A stretch of DNA of 64,000 bases, from contig JADJVS010000015.1 in NCBI GenBank assembly GCA_016710465.1, positions 248,001 to 312,000 on the forward strand, written 5' to 3'. The translations under genes were made by a program, and so were the position numbers. This document shows, piece by piece, positions 1 to 8,724 of the stretch. The stretch comes from Sulfuritalea sp. GTDB taxonomy: Bacteria; Pseudomonadota; Gammaproteobacteria; Burkholderiales; Rhodocyclaceae. Numbering within the stretch: position 1 is the stretch's first letter; each line of letters starts with the position of its first letter. The notes beneath the pieces were generated by a model. That model was not told the DNA's origin and did not search any database. It was given only the letters and a program-made list of their open reading frames with translations.

Positions 1-1
1 G

Positions 2-724
2 TACTACGACAACAATGTCCATGGCACGCTGCAACTGCTGGCGGCGATGCGGCGCGCCGAAGTCAGGACTTTCGTGTTTTCGTCATCGGCCACGGTGTAT
101 AGCGATCGCGAGGGCCATGTGTATCGCGAATCCAGCCCGCGCGACGCGACAAATCCCTACGGTCGCGGCAAGCTGATTGTCGAGGACATCCTCGCCGATC
201 TGCACCTGGCGGAGCCGGCCTGGCGCATCGCCCGCTTGCGCTACTTCAACCCCGTCGGCGCACACGAATCGGGGCTGATCGGCGAGGATCCGCGGGGCGT
301 GCCGAACAACCTGATGCCCTTCGTCGCCCAGGTGGCGGTGGGCCGGCGCGAATTCCTCAACGTGTGGGGCAACGACTATCCGACACCCGATGGCACCGGG
401 GTGCGCGACTACATCCATGTCGTCGACCTGGCCGAGGGGCACGTGGCGGCGCTGGACTACCTGACCCGGGAGGGCGGGCTGCTGACGGTGAATCTCGGTG
501 CCGGTCGCGGCCATTCGGTACTGGAAATGATCCAGGCCTTTGAAAAGGCCAGTGGCCGGCCGGTACGGTACCGAATCGCCGAGCGCAGGGCCGGCGACAT
601 CGCCCAGTTCTGGGCTGATCCGTCTTTGGCGAAGATGCTTCTCGGTTGGGAGACGAAGCGCGGCCTCGACCAGATGTGCGCCGATGCCTGGCGCTGGCAG
701 CAGTACTGCGAAGGGCTGTCGTAA
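2..724 (+). CDS. galE: UDP-glucose 4-epimerase, 5'-truncated by window edge
   Basis: C-terminal two thirds of an extended short-chain dehydrogenase that interconverts UDP-glucose and UDP-galactose for surface polysaccharide synthesis. The reading frame is open from base 2, so the NAD-binding Rossmann start lies outside the window. Visible are SSSATVY, the catalytic YGRGK (the YxxxK pair), RYFNPVGAH, a PNNLMP substrate loop, and GNDYPTPDGTGVRDYIHV, all diagnostic of GalE. It ends about 120 bp before the next gene, with no overlap. A 4-epimerase acting on another UDP-sugar cannot be excluded from sequence alone. Confidence 0.93.
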   Translation, partial: YYDNNVHGTLQLLAAMRRAEVRTFVFSSSATVYSDREGHVYRESSPRDATNPYGRGKLIVEDILADLHLAEPAWRIARLRYFNPVGAHESGLIGEDPRGVPNNLMPFVAQVAVGRREFLNVWGNDYPTPDGTGVRDYIHVVDLAEGHVAALDYLTREGGLLTVNLGAGRGHSVLEMIQAFEKASGRPVRYRIAERRAGDIAQFWADPSLAKMLLGWETKRGLDQMCADAWRWQQYCEGLS

Positions 725-847
725 CAGGGCGTGCCGCCGTCCCGCCAGCGCCGACTGTCGATTTCCAGGATCGATCGAAACGCGGCATACTGTTGAAACG
801 TCAAATGTCCCGGGCCGCGAAGTTGGGAGTCCGGGGCGATACATGGG

Positions 848-3094
848 GTGAGGGCCGTGTCGATACGCAAGCTGGTGGTGGCCAATGGAATCTGCTACGT
901 CGAAATTCCGGCGGCCGGGATTTATCTGCTCTGCGGCGCGCCCGCCGACAGCGTCAAGCACCTGCTGCGGCGGGGCATCATCCAGACCACGGAAGTCAAC
1001 GGCGTGAGTTTCGAGAACGGGCCGAACGCGATCCTGCTGTCGGACTCGATGATCCAGAACGGGCACCTGTGCAACCTGTCCGAGTTTCCCATCCTGCAGA
1101 TGCTCTACCGCCAGGGCATGCTGATTCCGAACCACCCGAACAATACCGGGATCAAACCCAAGCTGATCGGCACGCCGGAACAACTGGCGGCGCAACTGCG
1201 TTACATCCATCGCGGCAACTATGGCCTGATCTCGGCGGAAGAGATGATGAAGGCCGGCGTCTCGGAGGCTTATGCCGACGAGCTGATGCGCATCAAGCTC
1301 AAGTTCGCCTTTGGCCAGATCGCGCGGCCCGAGGCCTTCGTCGATTGCCACGTGCTCGCCGGCGAGCCGATCGAGATCGGCAACGGCGTCAGCATCAAGC
1401 GCCTGGCGCATAACGTGTTCGACATCCGCCACGGCGAGGAATTCGTCGAGGTGGATCTCAACCTGGCGCCGCGCGCGACCTACCCGTGCCCGTATCCCCT
1501 GAGCCATGTCGCGGTGGATCGCCACTACTTCGCGGTGATCCATGCCGGCGACGGCGACGGTTGGGATTTCAACCGCCCGGCCATGGGCAGCGTGCTGATC
1601 CACCAGGGCCGCGTGTACCTGATCGACGCCGGCCCCAACATCCACTACAGCCTCGATGCGCTGGGCATCGGCAAGAAGGAAGTCGCCGGCATCTTCCACA
1701 CCCACGCCCACGATGACCACTTCGCCGGCCTCACCAACCTGCTGCAATGCGACCGGCCGCTGCAATACTTCGCCACACCGCTGGTGCGGGCCTCGGTGAC
1801 GCGCAAGTTCTGCGCGCTGTTGTCGATCCCCGAAAGCGAGTTCGCCAACTATTTCGACATCTGCGATCTCGAGGAAGGCAAGTGGAACGACATCATGGGC
1901 CTGGAGGTCAAGCCGACGATGTCGCCGCACCCGGTGGAAACCACGGTGTTCAATTTCCGCGTGCTCTGGGAAGGCGGCTACCGTACCTACGCCCACCTGG
2001 CCGACGTGGCCTCGTTCAAGGTGCTCGACGGCATGGTCTCGGCGGATGCTTCGGCGCCGGGGCTCTCCGTCGAGCGGGTCAGGGCCACCCAGGCGGCCTA
2101 CCTCGAAGCCACCGACCTGAAGAAGATCGACATCGGCGGCGGCATGATCCACGGTTGCGCCAGTGATTTCGCCGCCGATACCACGCCGCGGCTGCTGCTG
2201 GCGCACATCTCGCGCGACCTGACGCAGTGCGAGCGGCGCATTGGTTCCGGCGCGCCCTTCGGCACGGTTGACGTGCTGATCCCGGGGGAGCAGAACTTCC
2301 TGCTGCGCGATGCCAGCGAACTGCTCAAGAGCTATTTTCCCAGCGTGCCGGTCGAGCGCCTGCACATGCTGCTGAACAACCGCATCGTCACCTTCAATCC
2401 GGAGACCATCATGGTCCAGGCCGGCAAGGTGCCCCAGGAAATCTACCTGCTGCTGGCGGGCAAGGTCGAAATCCTGACCCAGGACCCGAACAGCGCGCAT
2501 TTCCTGTTCAGCGGATCGATGCTGGCGGAATCGGCGGCGATCCACGACTCCGCCAGCGAGGAAACCTACCGCTCGGTGGGCTTCGTCCAGGCACTGCGCC
2601 TGCCGGCGGACCTGTATCGCAACTTCGTCGAGCGCTTCCTTTCCAGCGACGAACTGCTCAAGGTGCGCAAGGTCGAGGAACGCCTGCGCCGCACCGTGCT
2701 GTTCAGCGACGCGGTGACCAACCCCATGCTGTTCCAATTGGCCAAGAACTGCGGCATTTCCCGCCTGCAGGCGGGGCGCAGATTCAAGGGTGATGCCGGC
2801 CAGTTGCACCTGATCGGCAAGGGGCGGCTGGCGCGCGGCAAGGACGAAAAGGCGCCGGTGATGGGCAAGGGCGAGTTCTGGGGATATGACAGCCTGTTTG
2901 CCGCGATGAATCGGGTCGCCGAAGCACCGGCGGCCGAGGCCGACGCGCCGCTGATCGCACTGGACAGCGCCGAGGTGTATTCCGTGCCGCTGAAGCTGGT
3001 GGCGCGAATTCCGGTGGTGCGCTGGAAGCTCTTCGAGGCCTTTCGCAACACCCACCCCTATGCCGCGCCGCGCTATCGGGGCACGGCGCGCTAG
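848..3094 (+). CDS. Metallo-beta-lactamase-fold protein with cyclic-nucleotide-binding-like C-terminal region
   Basis: 748 residues from a GTG start (a second GTG at 857 is equally possible). Residues about 245-420 form a metallo-beta-lactamase fold with the metal motif HTHAHDDH at 284-291, preceded by a typical strand ending in LIDAGPN. Residues about 500-640 look like a cNMP-binding (CRP-type) beta-roll (a PxEIYLLLAGKVEIL-like stretch), and a second, weaker roll may follow. There is no signal peptide or membrane segment, so it is probably cytoplasmic. Proteins with this architecture are known in proteobacteria but their substrate is not established; a hydrolase gated by a nucleotide ligand is the simple inference. 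It meets mtfA tail to tail, both stop codons sharing the palindrome CTAG. Confidence 0.75.
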   Translation: MRAVSIRKLVVANGICYVEIPAAGIYLLCGAPADSVKHLLRRGIIQTTEVNGVSFENGPNAILLSDSMIQNGHLCNLSEFPILQMLYRQGMLIPNHPNNTGIKPKLIGTPEQLAAQLRYIHRGNYGLISAEEMMKAGVSEAYADELMRIKLKFAFGQIARPEAFVDCHVLAGEPIEIGNGVSIKRLAHNVFDIRHGEEFVEVDLNLAPRATYPCPYPLSHVAVDRHYFAVIHAGDGDGWDFNRPAMGSVLIHQGRVYLIDAGPNIHYSLDALGIGKKEVAGIFHTHAHDDHFAGLTNLLQCDRPLQYFATPLVRASVTRKFCALLSIPESEFANYFDICDLEEGKWNDIMGLEVKPTMSPHPVETTVFNFRVLWEGGYRTYAHLADVASFKVLDGMVSADASAPGLSVERVRATQAAYLEATDLKKIDIGGGMIHGCASDFAADTTPRLLLAHISRDLTQCERRIGSGAPFGTVDVLIPGEQNFLLRDASELLKSYFPSVPVERLHMLLNNRIVTFNPETIMVQAGKVPQEIYLLLAGKVEILTQDPNSAHFLFSGSMLAESAAIHDSASEETYRSVGFVQALRLPADLYRNFVERFLSSDELLKVRKVEERLRRTVLFSDAVTNPMLFQLAKNCGISRLQAGRRFKGDAGQLHLIGKGRLARGKDEKAPVMGKGEFWGYDSLFAAMNRVAEAPAAEADAPLIALDSAEVYSVPLKLVARIPVVRWKLFEAFRNTHPYAAPRYRGTAR

Positions 3095-3843
3095 GCGGCG
3101 GGGTCCTGCCGGTAGAACAGCGCCAACTGGCGATATACCTCCGGGTATTCCTGCCGCAGCAGGAGGGGGTCTTCGAAGAACACTTCGCTGGTGACGGCGA
3201 AGAACTCGGACGGCAGCTCGGCGGCGTAAGGGTCGATCAAGGTATCCTCGCCGCCATCCACGCGCCGCTGGAAATCCTCGAAGGCCGCGCCCATCGCGGT
3301 GGCCCAGTGCCTGCGCGACATGCCCTCGTGCAGCGGCGGCATGCCATCCGCGTCGCCGCTGCGCATGTCGAGCTTGTGGGCGAATTCGTGGATCACCACG
3401 TTGACGCCCCGGGTGTCGTCGGGATCGTCGAACCACGAGATCAACACCGGGCCGCCGTGCCAGGCTTCGCCCATGACCTGGTCGTCGTACTCATGCACCA
3501 CGCCGGCGCCGTCAACGACCTGGCGCGGGATGATGAAGTCGCCGGGGTAAACCACGATGCCAACCCAGCCGGAATACCAGTCGAGGCCGAGGTGCAGGAT
3601 GGGCAGGCAGGCCTGCAAGGCGATCGCAAGCTGGATGCGCGGCATTAGTTCCAGACCCTGGGCGCCGCTCCATTCCTTGGCGGCGATGAATTCGCGGGCC
3701 AGGCGGCGCAGTTCGACGCGTTCCGCGGGTGTCAAATGGTCGAGAAACCAGAGACCCGCTTCGATCTCCTCCCAGAGTCCGGAAGGGATCTCGATCCGCT
3801 CGGCCTGCCGGCCGCGCCACCAGGCGGCGAGACTGCGGATCAT
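3091..3843 (-). CDS. mtfA: MtfA-type zinc peptidase (M90 family)
   Basis: About 250 residues. MtfA binds and inactivates the glucose repressor Mlc in enterobacteria and has aminopeptidase activity. The zinc motif HEFAHKLDM is present around residue 155, followed by the conserved stretch ending in LPSEFFAVTSEVFFE, which supplies the third zinc ligand. ATG at 3843 is preferred; a TTG just before it gives one extra residue. The gene is convergent with the metallo-beta-lactamase gene, with four bases shared at the stops. No mlc homologue is visible here, so the regulatory partner in this organism is unknown. Confidence 0.9.
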   Translation of the reverse strand: MIRSLAAWWRGRQAERIEIPSGLWEEIEAGLWFLDHLTPAERVELRRLAREFIAAKEWSGAQGLELMPRIQLAIALQACLPILHLGLDWYSGWVGIVVYPGDFIIPRQVVDGAGVVHEYDDQVMGEAWHGGPVLISWFDDPDDTRGVNVVIHEFAHKLDMRSGDADGMPPLHEGMSRRHWATAMGAAFEDFQRRVDGGEDTLIDPYAAELPSEFFAVTSEVFFEDPLLLRQEYPEVYRQLALFYRQDPAA

Positions 3844-3855
3844 CAAGACATCCGC

Positions 3856-4167
3856 TTAGTAATCGCCAATCACCTTGTCCAGGGCGGGCCTGATCTTGGC
3901 GCGGTCATCGATGCCTAGCGAGCCCACGGCAGCCTTGAGACGAATGCTGTCGATGGCGAAGATTTCGTCCGCGGAGAGGACCAGACGGCCGTGACCCGGC
4001 ACGCTTACCAAGGGTGCCATCACTTCGACCTCGTGGGCGTCGGCACGTAACGGGATTACCACGGTGGCCCCCGTTCGGCTGCTGATGTGGTCATTCTGCA
4101 CGGCCACCAGAAAGGGAATTTCGGTCCTTCGCAGGCCTGGATTCGGATAGATATCGTACTGGGCCAC
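3856..4167 (-). CDS. ccdB: CcdB-family toxin
   Basis: 103 residues from a GTG start three bases after the stop of the antitoxin gene. In the characterised F-plasmid pair CcdB poisons DNA gyrase and is neutralised by CcdA. The family pattern is clear: an N-terminal MAQYDIYPNP strand, a VAVQNDHI strand, TVVIPL, and a C-terminal helix. The last residues are VIGDY, not the WGI tail that F-plasmid CcdB needs for gyrase poisoning, so the target or activity may differ. It is transcribed with ccdA in the usual antitoxin-first order. Confidence 0.85.
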   Translation of the reverse strand: MAQYDIYPNPGLRRTEIPFLVAVQNDHISSRTGATVVIPLRADAHEVEVMAPLVSVPGHGRLVLSADEIFAIDSIRLKAAVGSLGIDDRAKIRPALDKVIGDY

Positions 4168-4170
4168 CTT

Positions 4171-4422
4171 TCAGATCCGGTCGAATTCCTGGCCGGCCAG
4201 ACCCGTTGCGGCGATATCCTGGCCGTGTGCCGTCAGCGCTGCGGCGTTGCGCTCGGCCCAAGCGCGGTTTTCCAGCTCATCGAGCATCCTGGCAAACAAA
4301 AGCTCGGCGTGTGCCGAGAAATTGATCTGCTGCTTGTAAGGCTCGAGGCGATCCAGAAGGTCCTTGTTGATCGATAGCGACAGGCGGCCTTTGCGGCTGG
4401 CAGGGTCGATTTGTAAGCGCAT
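4171..4422 (-). CDS. ccdA: CcdA-family antitoxin
   Basis: 83 residues from ATG 4422; an upstream start at 4467 would add 15 residues without family similarity. The N-terminal part (GRLSLSINKDLLDRL) fits the ribbon-helix-helix DNA-binding arm of CcdA. The acidic helical tail containing NRAWAERN and ending in QEFDRI fits the toxin-binding region. An inverted repeat about 40 bp upstream is a candidate operator for autoregulation with CcdB. Confidence 0.83.
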   Translation of the reverse strand: MRLQIDPASRKGRLSLSINKDLLDRLEPYKQQINFSAHAELLFARMLDELENRAWAERNAAALTAHGQDIAATGLAGQEFDRI

Positions 4423-4460
4423 GATGCGACTATTCTTACGCATTGAGATGCACCAAATCA

Positions 4461-4478
4461 TACGCATGGCAGTGCGTA
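4461..4478. promoter_or_regulatory. Inverted repeat upstream of ccdA, candidate operator
   Basis: Perfect hexamer inverted repeat TACGCA-N6-TGCGTA. A further TACGCA half-site lies at 4437-4442, giving regular spacing just upstream of ccdA. CcdAB complexes bind such repeats in known systems. The assignment here rests on position and symmetry only. Confidence 0.4.
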
Positions 4479-4575
4479 CGTGTCAATCCGGAACATCCCC
4501 AAGTGTCAAACGATCAAGATTCGTCACAATTTTTTGGGTTTCGGGCGGTATGGCTCGCCATGGGATAATCCGCGC

Positions 4576-6777
4576 ATGGTCTCCGTGGTTCATGCCCTTG
4601 CGCCGAGTGGCGATGCGACTGACGCACTGCCCCGGCTGCAGGCGGGGCTTGCGCCGGACGAGGTGGCACGCGTCGCGGCCGCCCACGAGCTGGCACGCGC
4701 GGCCTATGGTGAATCCCTGTTGGGCAGCGGCGAGCCGGCGTGGCAGCACGCCGTCGGCATGGCGCTGGTCGCCACCGCGCTGGACCTCGATGCCGAAGTG
4801 CGCTGTGCCGCCTTGCTGTTTGCCGCCGGCGACCATCTTGAGGACTCCGCCGAACGACTGAAAGTCGGCTTTGGCGACACGGTGGCCGGGCTGGTCGAAG
4901 GCCTCGGGCGCCTGGGCAGGCTGCGTCCGCTGACGCGCGCGGCAGCCGGCGCGGGCGGCGGCGAGGGCGTGGCGGACATGAAGGCGCAGACCGAAATCCT
5001 GCGCAAGATGCTGCTCGCCATGGTGGATGACATCCGCGTGGTGATGCTGCGCCTGGCCAGCCGGGTGCAATCCCTGCGCTTTCTGGGCAACCGGCCGGGG
5101 CCCCTGCGCGACGAGATGGCGCGCGAAAGCCAGTTGATCTACGCGCCGCTGGCCAACCGCCTCGGCGTCTGGCAGGTGAAATGGGAGCTCGAAGACCTGG
5201 CCTTCCGCTACCTCGAACCCGTGACCTACAAGCGCATCGCGCGCATGCTCGACGAAAAGCGCTCGGAGCGCGAGGGCTTCATCGAATCCGCCGTGCGCCG
5301 CCTCGCGGAGGAATTGGCTGCGACGGGCGTCAAGGCCGAGGTGTATGGTCGGCCGAAACACATCTACAGCATCTGGAACAAGATGCGCGGCAAGGACATC
5401 GACTTCGAGAAGGTCTACGACGTGCGCGCGCTGCGCATCATCGTCGACGAGGTCAAGGACTGCTATACCGCTTTGGGCATCGTGCATCACCTGTGGCAGC
5501 CGATCCACGGCGAATTCGACGACTACATCTCGCATCCCAAGGGGAATTTCTACCGCTCGCTGCACACCGCCGTGGCCGCCGAGGACGGGCGTTCGCTGGA
5601 AGTGCAGATACGCACCCACGAGATGCACGAGCACGCCGAGCTGGGCGTGGCGGCGCACTGGCGCTACAAGGAGTCGGGCGCATCGGTCAAGGCCGGCGGC
5701 GACTACGAGGACAAGATTTCCTGGTTGCGGCAACTGCTGTCCTGGCGCGACGAAATCACGGATTCCGGCGAATGGGTGCAGCAGTTCAAACGTGCCGCGC
5801 TCGACGACACGATCTACGTGCTGACGCCGCAGGACAAGGTGATCGACCTGCCGCGCGGCGCCACCGCGCTGGACTTCGCCTATCGCCTGCATACCGACCT
5901 GGGCCACCGTTGTCGCGGCGCCAGGATCGACGGCCAGATGGTTCCGTTGGGCACGCCCTTGCAGAACGGCCAGCGCGTCGAGGTGGTGACGGTGAAGAGC
6001 GGCGGCCCGTCGCGCGACTGGCTCAATCCGGCCCAGGGCTTTCTTGCCACCTCGCGGGCGCGGTCCAAGGTCAAGCAGTGGTTCGCCGCGCGGGACGAGG
6101 CCGAGATGCTGGCACAGGGGCGCGCCATCGTGACCAGGGAGCTGCAGCGCGAAGGGCAGTCGCAAGCGAACCACGATGAACTGGCGGCGAAGCTGGGCCT
6201 GAAGAGTGCCGATGCGCTGTTCCTCGCGGCGGCGCGCGGCGAGGTCGGCGTGCGTGCCATCGACATTGCGCTGCGCGGCGACGCCGCGGCGCCGGAACCC
6301 GAGCCCGAGATCCAGACGCGCAAGAGCCGCGCCGGCGATAGCCGCATCCTGGTGGTCGGCGTGGACAAGCTGCTGACCCAGACCGGCAAGTGCTGCAAAC
6401 CGCTGCCGCCGGACGCCATCACCGGTTTTGTCACGCGCGGCAAGGGCATATCGATCCATCGCGTTGAATGCGCGAATTTCCGCAACATGGCGGCGCGCAA
6501 TCCGGAACGCGTGATCGCCGCCGATTGGGGCGAGCAGGCCGGTGCCGTCTATCCGGTCGACCTCGTGGTCGATGCCGCGGATCGCCAGGGCCTGCTGCGC
6601 GACATCTCGGATGTGCTCTCGCGCGAGAAGATCAACGTCACGGCGGTCAAGACGCAAAGCCGCGCCGGACTTGCCCACATGAGCTTCGTCGTCGAAGTGC
6701 CGGCGACGGGAATGCTCGCGAGGGTGTTATCCTCGCTGCGCGACGTTTCCGGCGTGATCCGCGCCGGGCGGGGATGA
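4576..6777 (+). CDS. relA: (p)ppGpp synthetase RelA
   Basis: 733 residues from ATG 4576, preferred over an upstream frame start because the sequence before it shows no family similarity. Domains: a degenerate HD region (about 50-110) where the HD...ED hydrolase signature reads GDHLED; a synthetase domain (about 230-360) with YGRPKHIYSIWNKM and the EFDD motif typical of monofunctional RelA rather than the RFKD type of bifunctional enzymes; a TGS domain (from about 410); and a C-terminal ACT domain (from about 655). It makes the stringent-response alarmone from ATP and GTP/GDP on stalled ribosomes. The lost HD residues predict no hydrolase activity, so a SpoT should be encoded elsewhere. Confidence 0.93.
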   Translation: MVSVVHALAPSGDATDALPRLQAGLAPDEVARVAAAHELARAAYGESLLGSGEPAWQHAVGMALVATALDLDAEVRCAALLFAAGDHLEDSAERLKVGFGDTVAGLVEGLGRLGRLRPLTRAAAGAGGGEGVADMKAQTEILRKMLLAMVDDIRVVMLRLASRVQSLRFLGNRPGPLRDEMARESQLIYAPLANRLGVWQVKWELEDLAFRYLEPVTYKRIARMLDEKRSEREGFIESAVRRLAEELAATGVKAEVYGRPKHIYSIWNKMRGKDIDFEKVYDVRALRIIVDEVKDCYTALGIVHHLWQPIHGEFDDYISHPKGNFYRSLHTAVAAEDGRSLEVQIRTHEMHEHAELGVAAHWRYKESGASVKAGGDYEDKISWLRQLLSWRDEITDSGEWVQQFKRAALDDTIYVLTPQDKVIDLPRGATALDFAYRLHTDLGHRCRGARIDGQMVPLGTPLQNGQRVEVVTVKSGGPSRDWLNPAQGFLATSRARSKVKQWFAARDEAEMLAQGRAIVTRELQREGQSQANHDELAAKLGLKSADALFLAAARGEVGVRAIDIALRGDAAAPEPEPEIQTRKSRAGDSRILVVGVDKLLTQTGKCCKPLPPDAITGFVTRGKGISIHRVECANFRNMAARNPERVIAADWGEQAGAVYPVDLVVDAADRQGLLRDISDVLSREKINVTAVKTQSRAGLAHMSFVVEVPATGMLARVLSSLRDVSGVIRAGRG

Positions 6778-6835
6778 GGGGGTTGGCCATTGAGCTTGCG
6801 CGGATGAAGCCGACGAGGCGAACGAGGTGACGATC

Positions 6836-7969
6836 ATGGCCCTGGAGCTATCGCGATCGCACCACTGGATAGCCGCGAACAGTTATCGCGTGCGCGTCGC
6901 CGCGTTCGCGCTGGTCGGCATCCCGATTGCCTTGCATGTCCTGCCGCGCCAACCGGGCCCGTTGTTCCTGGCCTTGTTCCTGTTGCAGTTCTTCGTCTAT
7001 CCGCACGTGATGTACTGGTTCAGCCGGCGCGCGCACGACCGGGTCAAGGCCGAACACAACAGCCTCATCGCCGATTCGCTCGCCAGCGGCGCCTGGGCCG
7101 CCGGACTTGGCTTCCCGCTCTGGATCAGCGTCGCGCTGTTTCTCGCCGCCTTGCTGAATCACACCGTCACGCTTGGCTACAAGGGCATCGTGGTCTGTGT
7201 CCTGGCGGTTTGCAGCGGCGCGCTGGCTTCGACCACGGTGATTGCGTTTCACGTCTCCTCCGATACCGACGGGCTGGTGACCTTGACCTCGATCGTCGGC
7301 CTGGCGGTCTACCTTTCGCTGATGGGCATCGAATTCTTCAGCTACATCCGGCGCCTGCATGAAGTCCAGGACGCGGTCGATGCGCAAAAGCGCATCCTCG
7401 AAACGGCCAATCAGGCGCTCCACGAACAGATCGGCAAGATTCGCGACCTGCAGGAAAAATTGCGCGAACAGGCCAACCGCGATTCGCTGACCGGGCTGTT
7501 CAACCGGCGCTACCTCGAAGGCACGCTGGAGCGCGAGTTGGCGCGCTGCAAACGCGAGAACACGCCGCTGACCATGCTGTTGCTGGACATCGACCATTTC
7601 AAGCAGGTGAATGACACCCACGGCCACCCGGCCGGCGACGAAGTGTTGCGCGTCTTCGCCCGCGCCCTGCAGGAAAGCGCGCGGGCGGAGGACATCGCCT
7701 GCCGCTACGGCGGCGAGGAATTCCTGCTGGTGATGCCGAAAATGCCGCTGAGCGTGGCGCTTGGTCGCGCGGCGCACCTGCTGGAACTGTTCCGCCGGAC
7801 TCCGGTGGTGTTCGAGGGATCGAGCATTTCGGTCACTACCTCGATCGGCATCGCCGCCGTGCCGGATCACGCGACAGGCGTCGAAAGCCTGATCCGTTGC
7901 GCCGACCGGGCCCTGTACCGGGCCAAGTCCGCCGGCCGCGATCGCGCCGTGGTCTACGACGCGGCCTAG
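6836..7969 (+). CDS. Membrane diguanylate cyclase, MASE2-GGDEF
   Basis: 377 residues from ATG 6836, with GAGGTG placed as a ribosome site; a GTG at 6827 is an alternative. Residues 1-180 hold several membrane segments with the MASE2 sensor pattern known from AdrA/DgcC. A coiled-coil signalling helix around 180-215 leads into a GGDEF domain whose active loop reads GGEEF near residue 291. RAED five residues before it is a canonical RxxD product-inhibition site. It is therefore predicted to be an active, feedback-inhibited c-di-GMP synthase at the inner membrane. The input signal is unknown. The stop overlaps the stop of the convergent phosphoesterase gene. Confidence 0.9.
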   Translation: MALELSRSHHWIAANSYRVRVAAFALVGIPIALHVLPRQPGPLFLALFLLQFFVYPHVMYWFSRRAHDRVKAEHNSLIADSLASGAWAAGLGFPLWISVALFLAALLNHTVTLGYKGIVVCVLAVCSGALASTTVIAFHVSSDTDGLVTLTSIVGLAVYLSLMGIEFFSYIRRLHEVQDAVDAQKRILETANQALHEQIGKIRDLQEKLREQANRDSLTGLFNRRYLEGTLERELARCKRENTPLTMLLLDIDHFKQVNDTHGHPAGDEVLRVFARALQESARAEDIACRYGGEEFLLVMPKMPLSVALGRAAHLLELFRRTPVVFEGSSISVTTSIGIAAVPDHATGVESLIRCADRALYRAKSAGRDRAVVYDAA

Positions 7970-8724
7970 CCCCCGCCAGGCTTGCGCGCGGCGACATAGC
8001 CGCGACAAAGAATGCTTTCCCAGTCGGCGGCGCCGTTGCGCAAGGCCAGCTCGGCCATGGCGCGGTGATCGTAGGGCAGGGCGATCAGCTCGACGCGCCA
8101 GCGCGCGGCGCGGCGCTCGACGATGGCATAACGGGCATCCGGCGAGCCGTTTTCCACGGCGTGATGGAAGGGCAGCTCGTCGTCCCAGGCGGGTTGGCCG
8201 ACGCTTCCCGGATTCACCAGCAAGGCCCCCTGCGTGCCGCGCGCCGCGCGCGGCACGTGGCTGTGGCCGCAGAGCACGACCGAGGCCGTGATGGGTTCGA
8301 GGCGTTCGTCGATTTCCGCTGCCGTGGCCAGGCGCGGCCGCCCCGGTTCGATGGTTTCCAGCAGGCACTCGTTGTCGCGGCGCGGTGAGCCGTGACAGAG
8401 GTAGATGTCTTCGATCCATGGCCGGCAGTGCGGCAGCGAGGCCATCCACTGCTTTTCCGGCGCACCGAGGCAGCGACGGGCAAAAGCATCGGCAGGATCG
8501 TCGCCGGGCGCGGGGGCCGTCAGCACCTGGCGTTCGTGGTTGCCGGCCAGGTGTATCCAGTTCGTCGCCAACAGGTAGCGGGCGGTTTCCAATGGCAGCA
8601 AGGGGCCGGAGAGCGCGTCGCCGAGATTCACCACCGCATCGACGCCGCGCCGGGTGAAATCGGCAACCACGGCTTCGAGCGCGGCGAGGTTGCCGTGGAT
8701 GTCCGAAACGACGGCGAAGCGCAT
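7966..8724 (-). CDS. Calcineurin-like metallophosphoesterase
   Basis: 252 residues. The dinuclear metal motifs appear in order: SDIHGN near the N-terminus, NLGD, AGNHER, and CGHSHVP followed by NPGSVGQP. This is the YfcE/ApaH-like cytoplasmic subgroup, acting on phosphodiesters, phosphoproteins or dinucleotides; the actual substrate cannot be read from sequence. Its ATG (8724-8722) overlaps the TGA of murI (TGATG), indicating translational coupling and cotranscription with murI. Confidence 0.82.
   Translation of the reverse strand: MRFAVVSDIHGNLAALEAVVADFTRRGVDAVVNLGDALSGPLLPLETARYLLATNWIHLAGNHERQVLTAPAPGDDPADAFARRCLGAPEKQWMASLPHCRPWIEDIYLCHGSPRRDNECLLETIEPGRPRLATAAEIDERLEPITASVVLCGHSHVPRAARGTQGALLVNPGSVGQPAWDDELPFHHAVENGSPDARYAIVERRAARWRVELIALPYDHRAMAELALRNGAADWESILCRGYVAARKPGGG

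Noticed and set aside
83..3436. 1117-residue open frame on the minus strand
   Set aside because: It lies antisense to galE, the metallo-beta-lactamase gene and part of mtfA, and its composition (His/Arg/Gln/Gly-rich) is typical of shadows in high-GC DNA.
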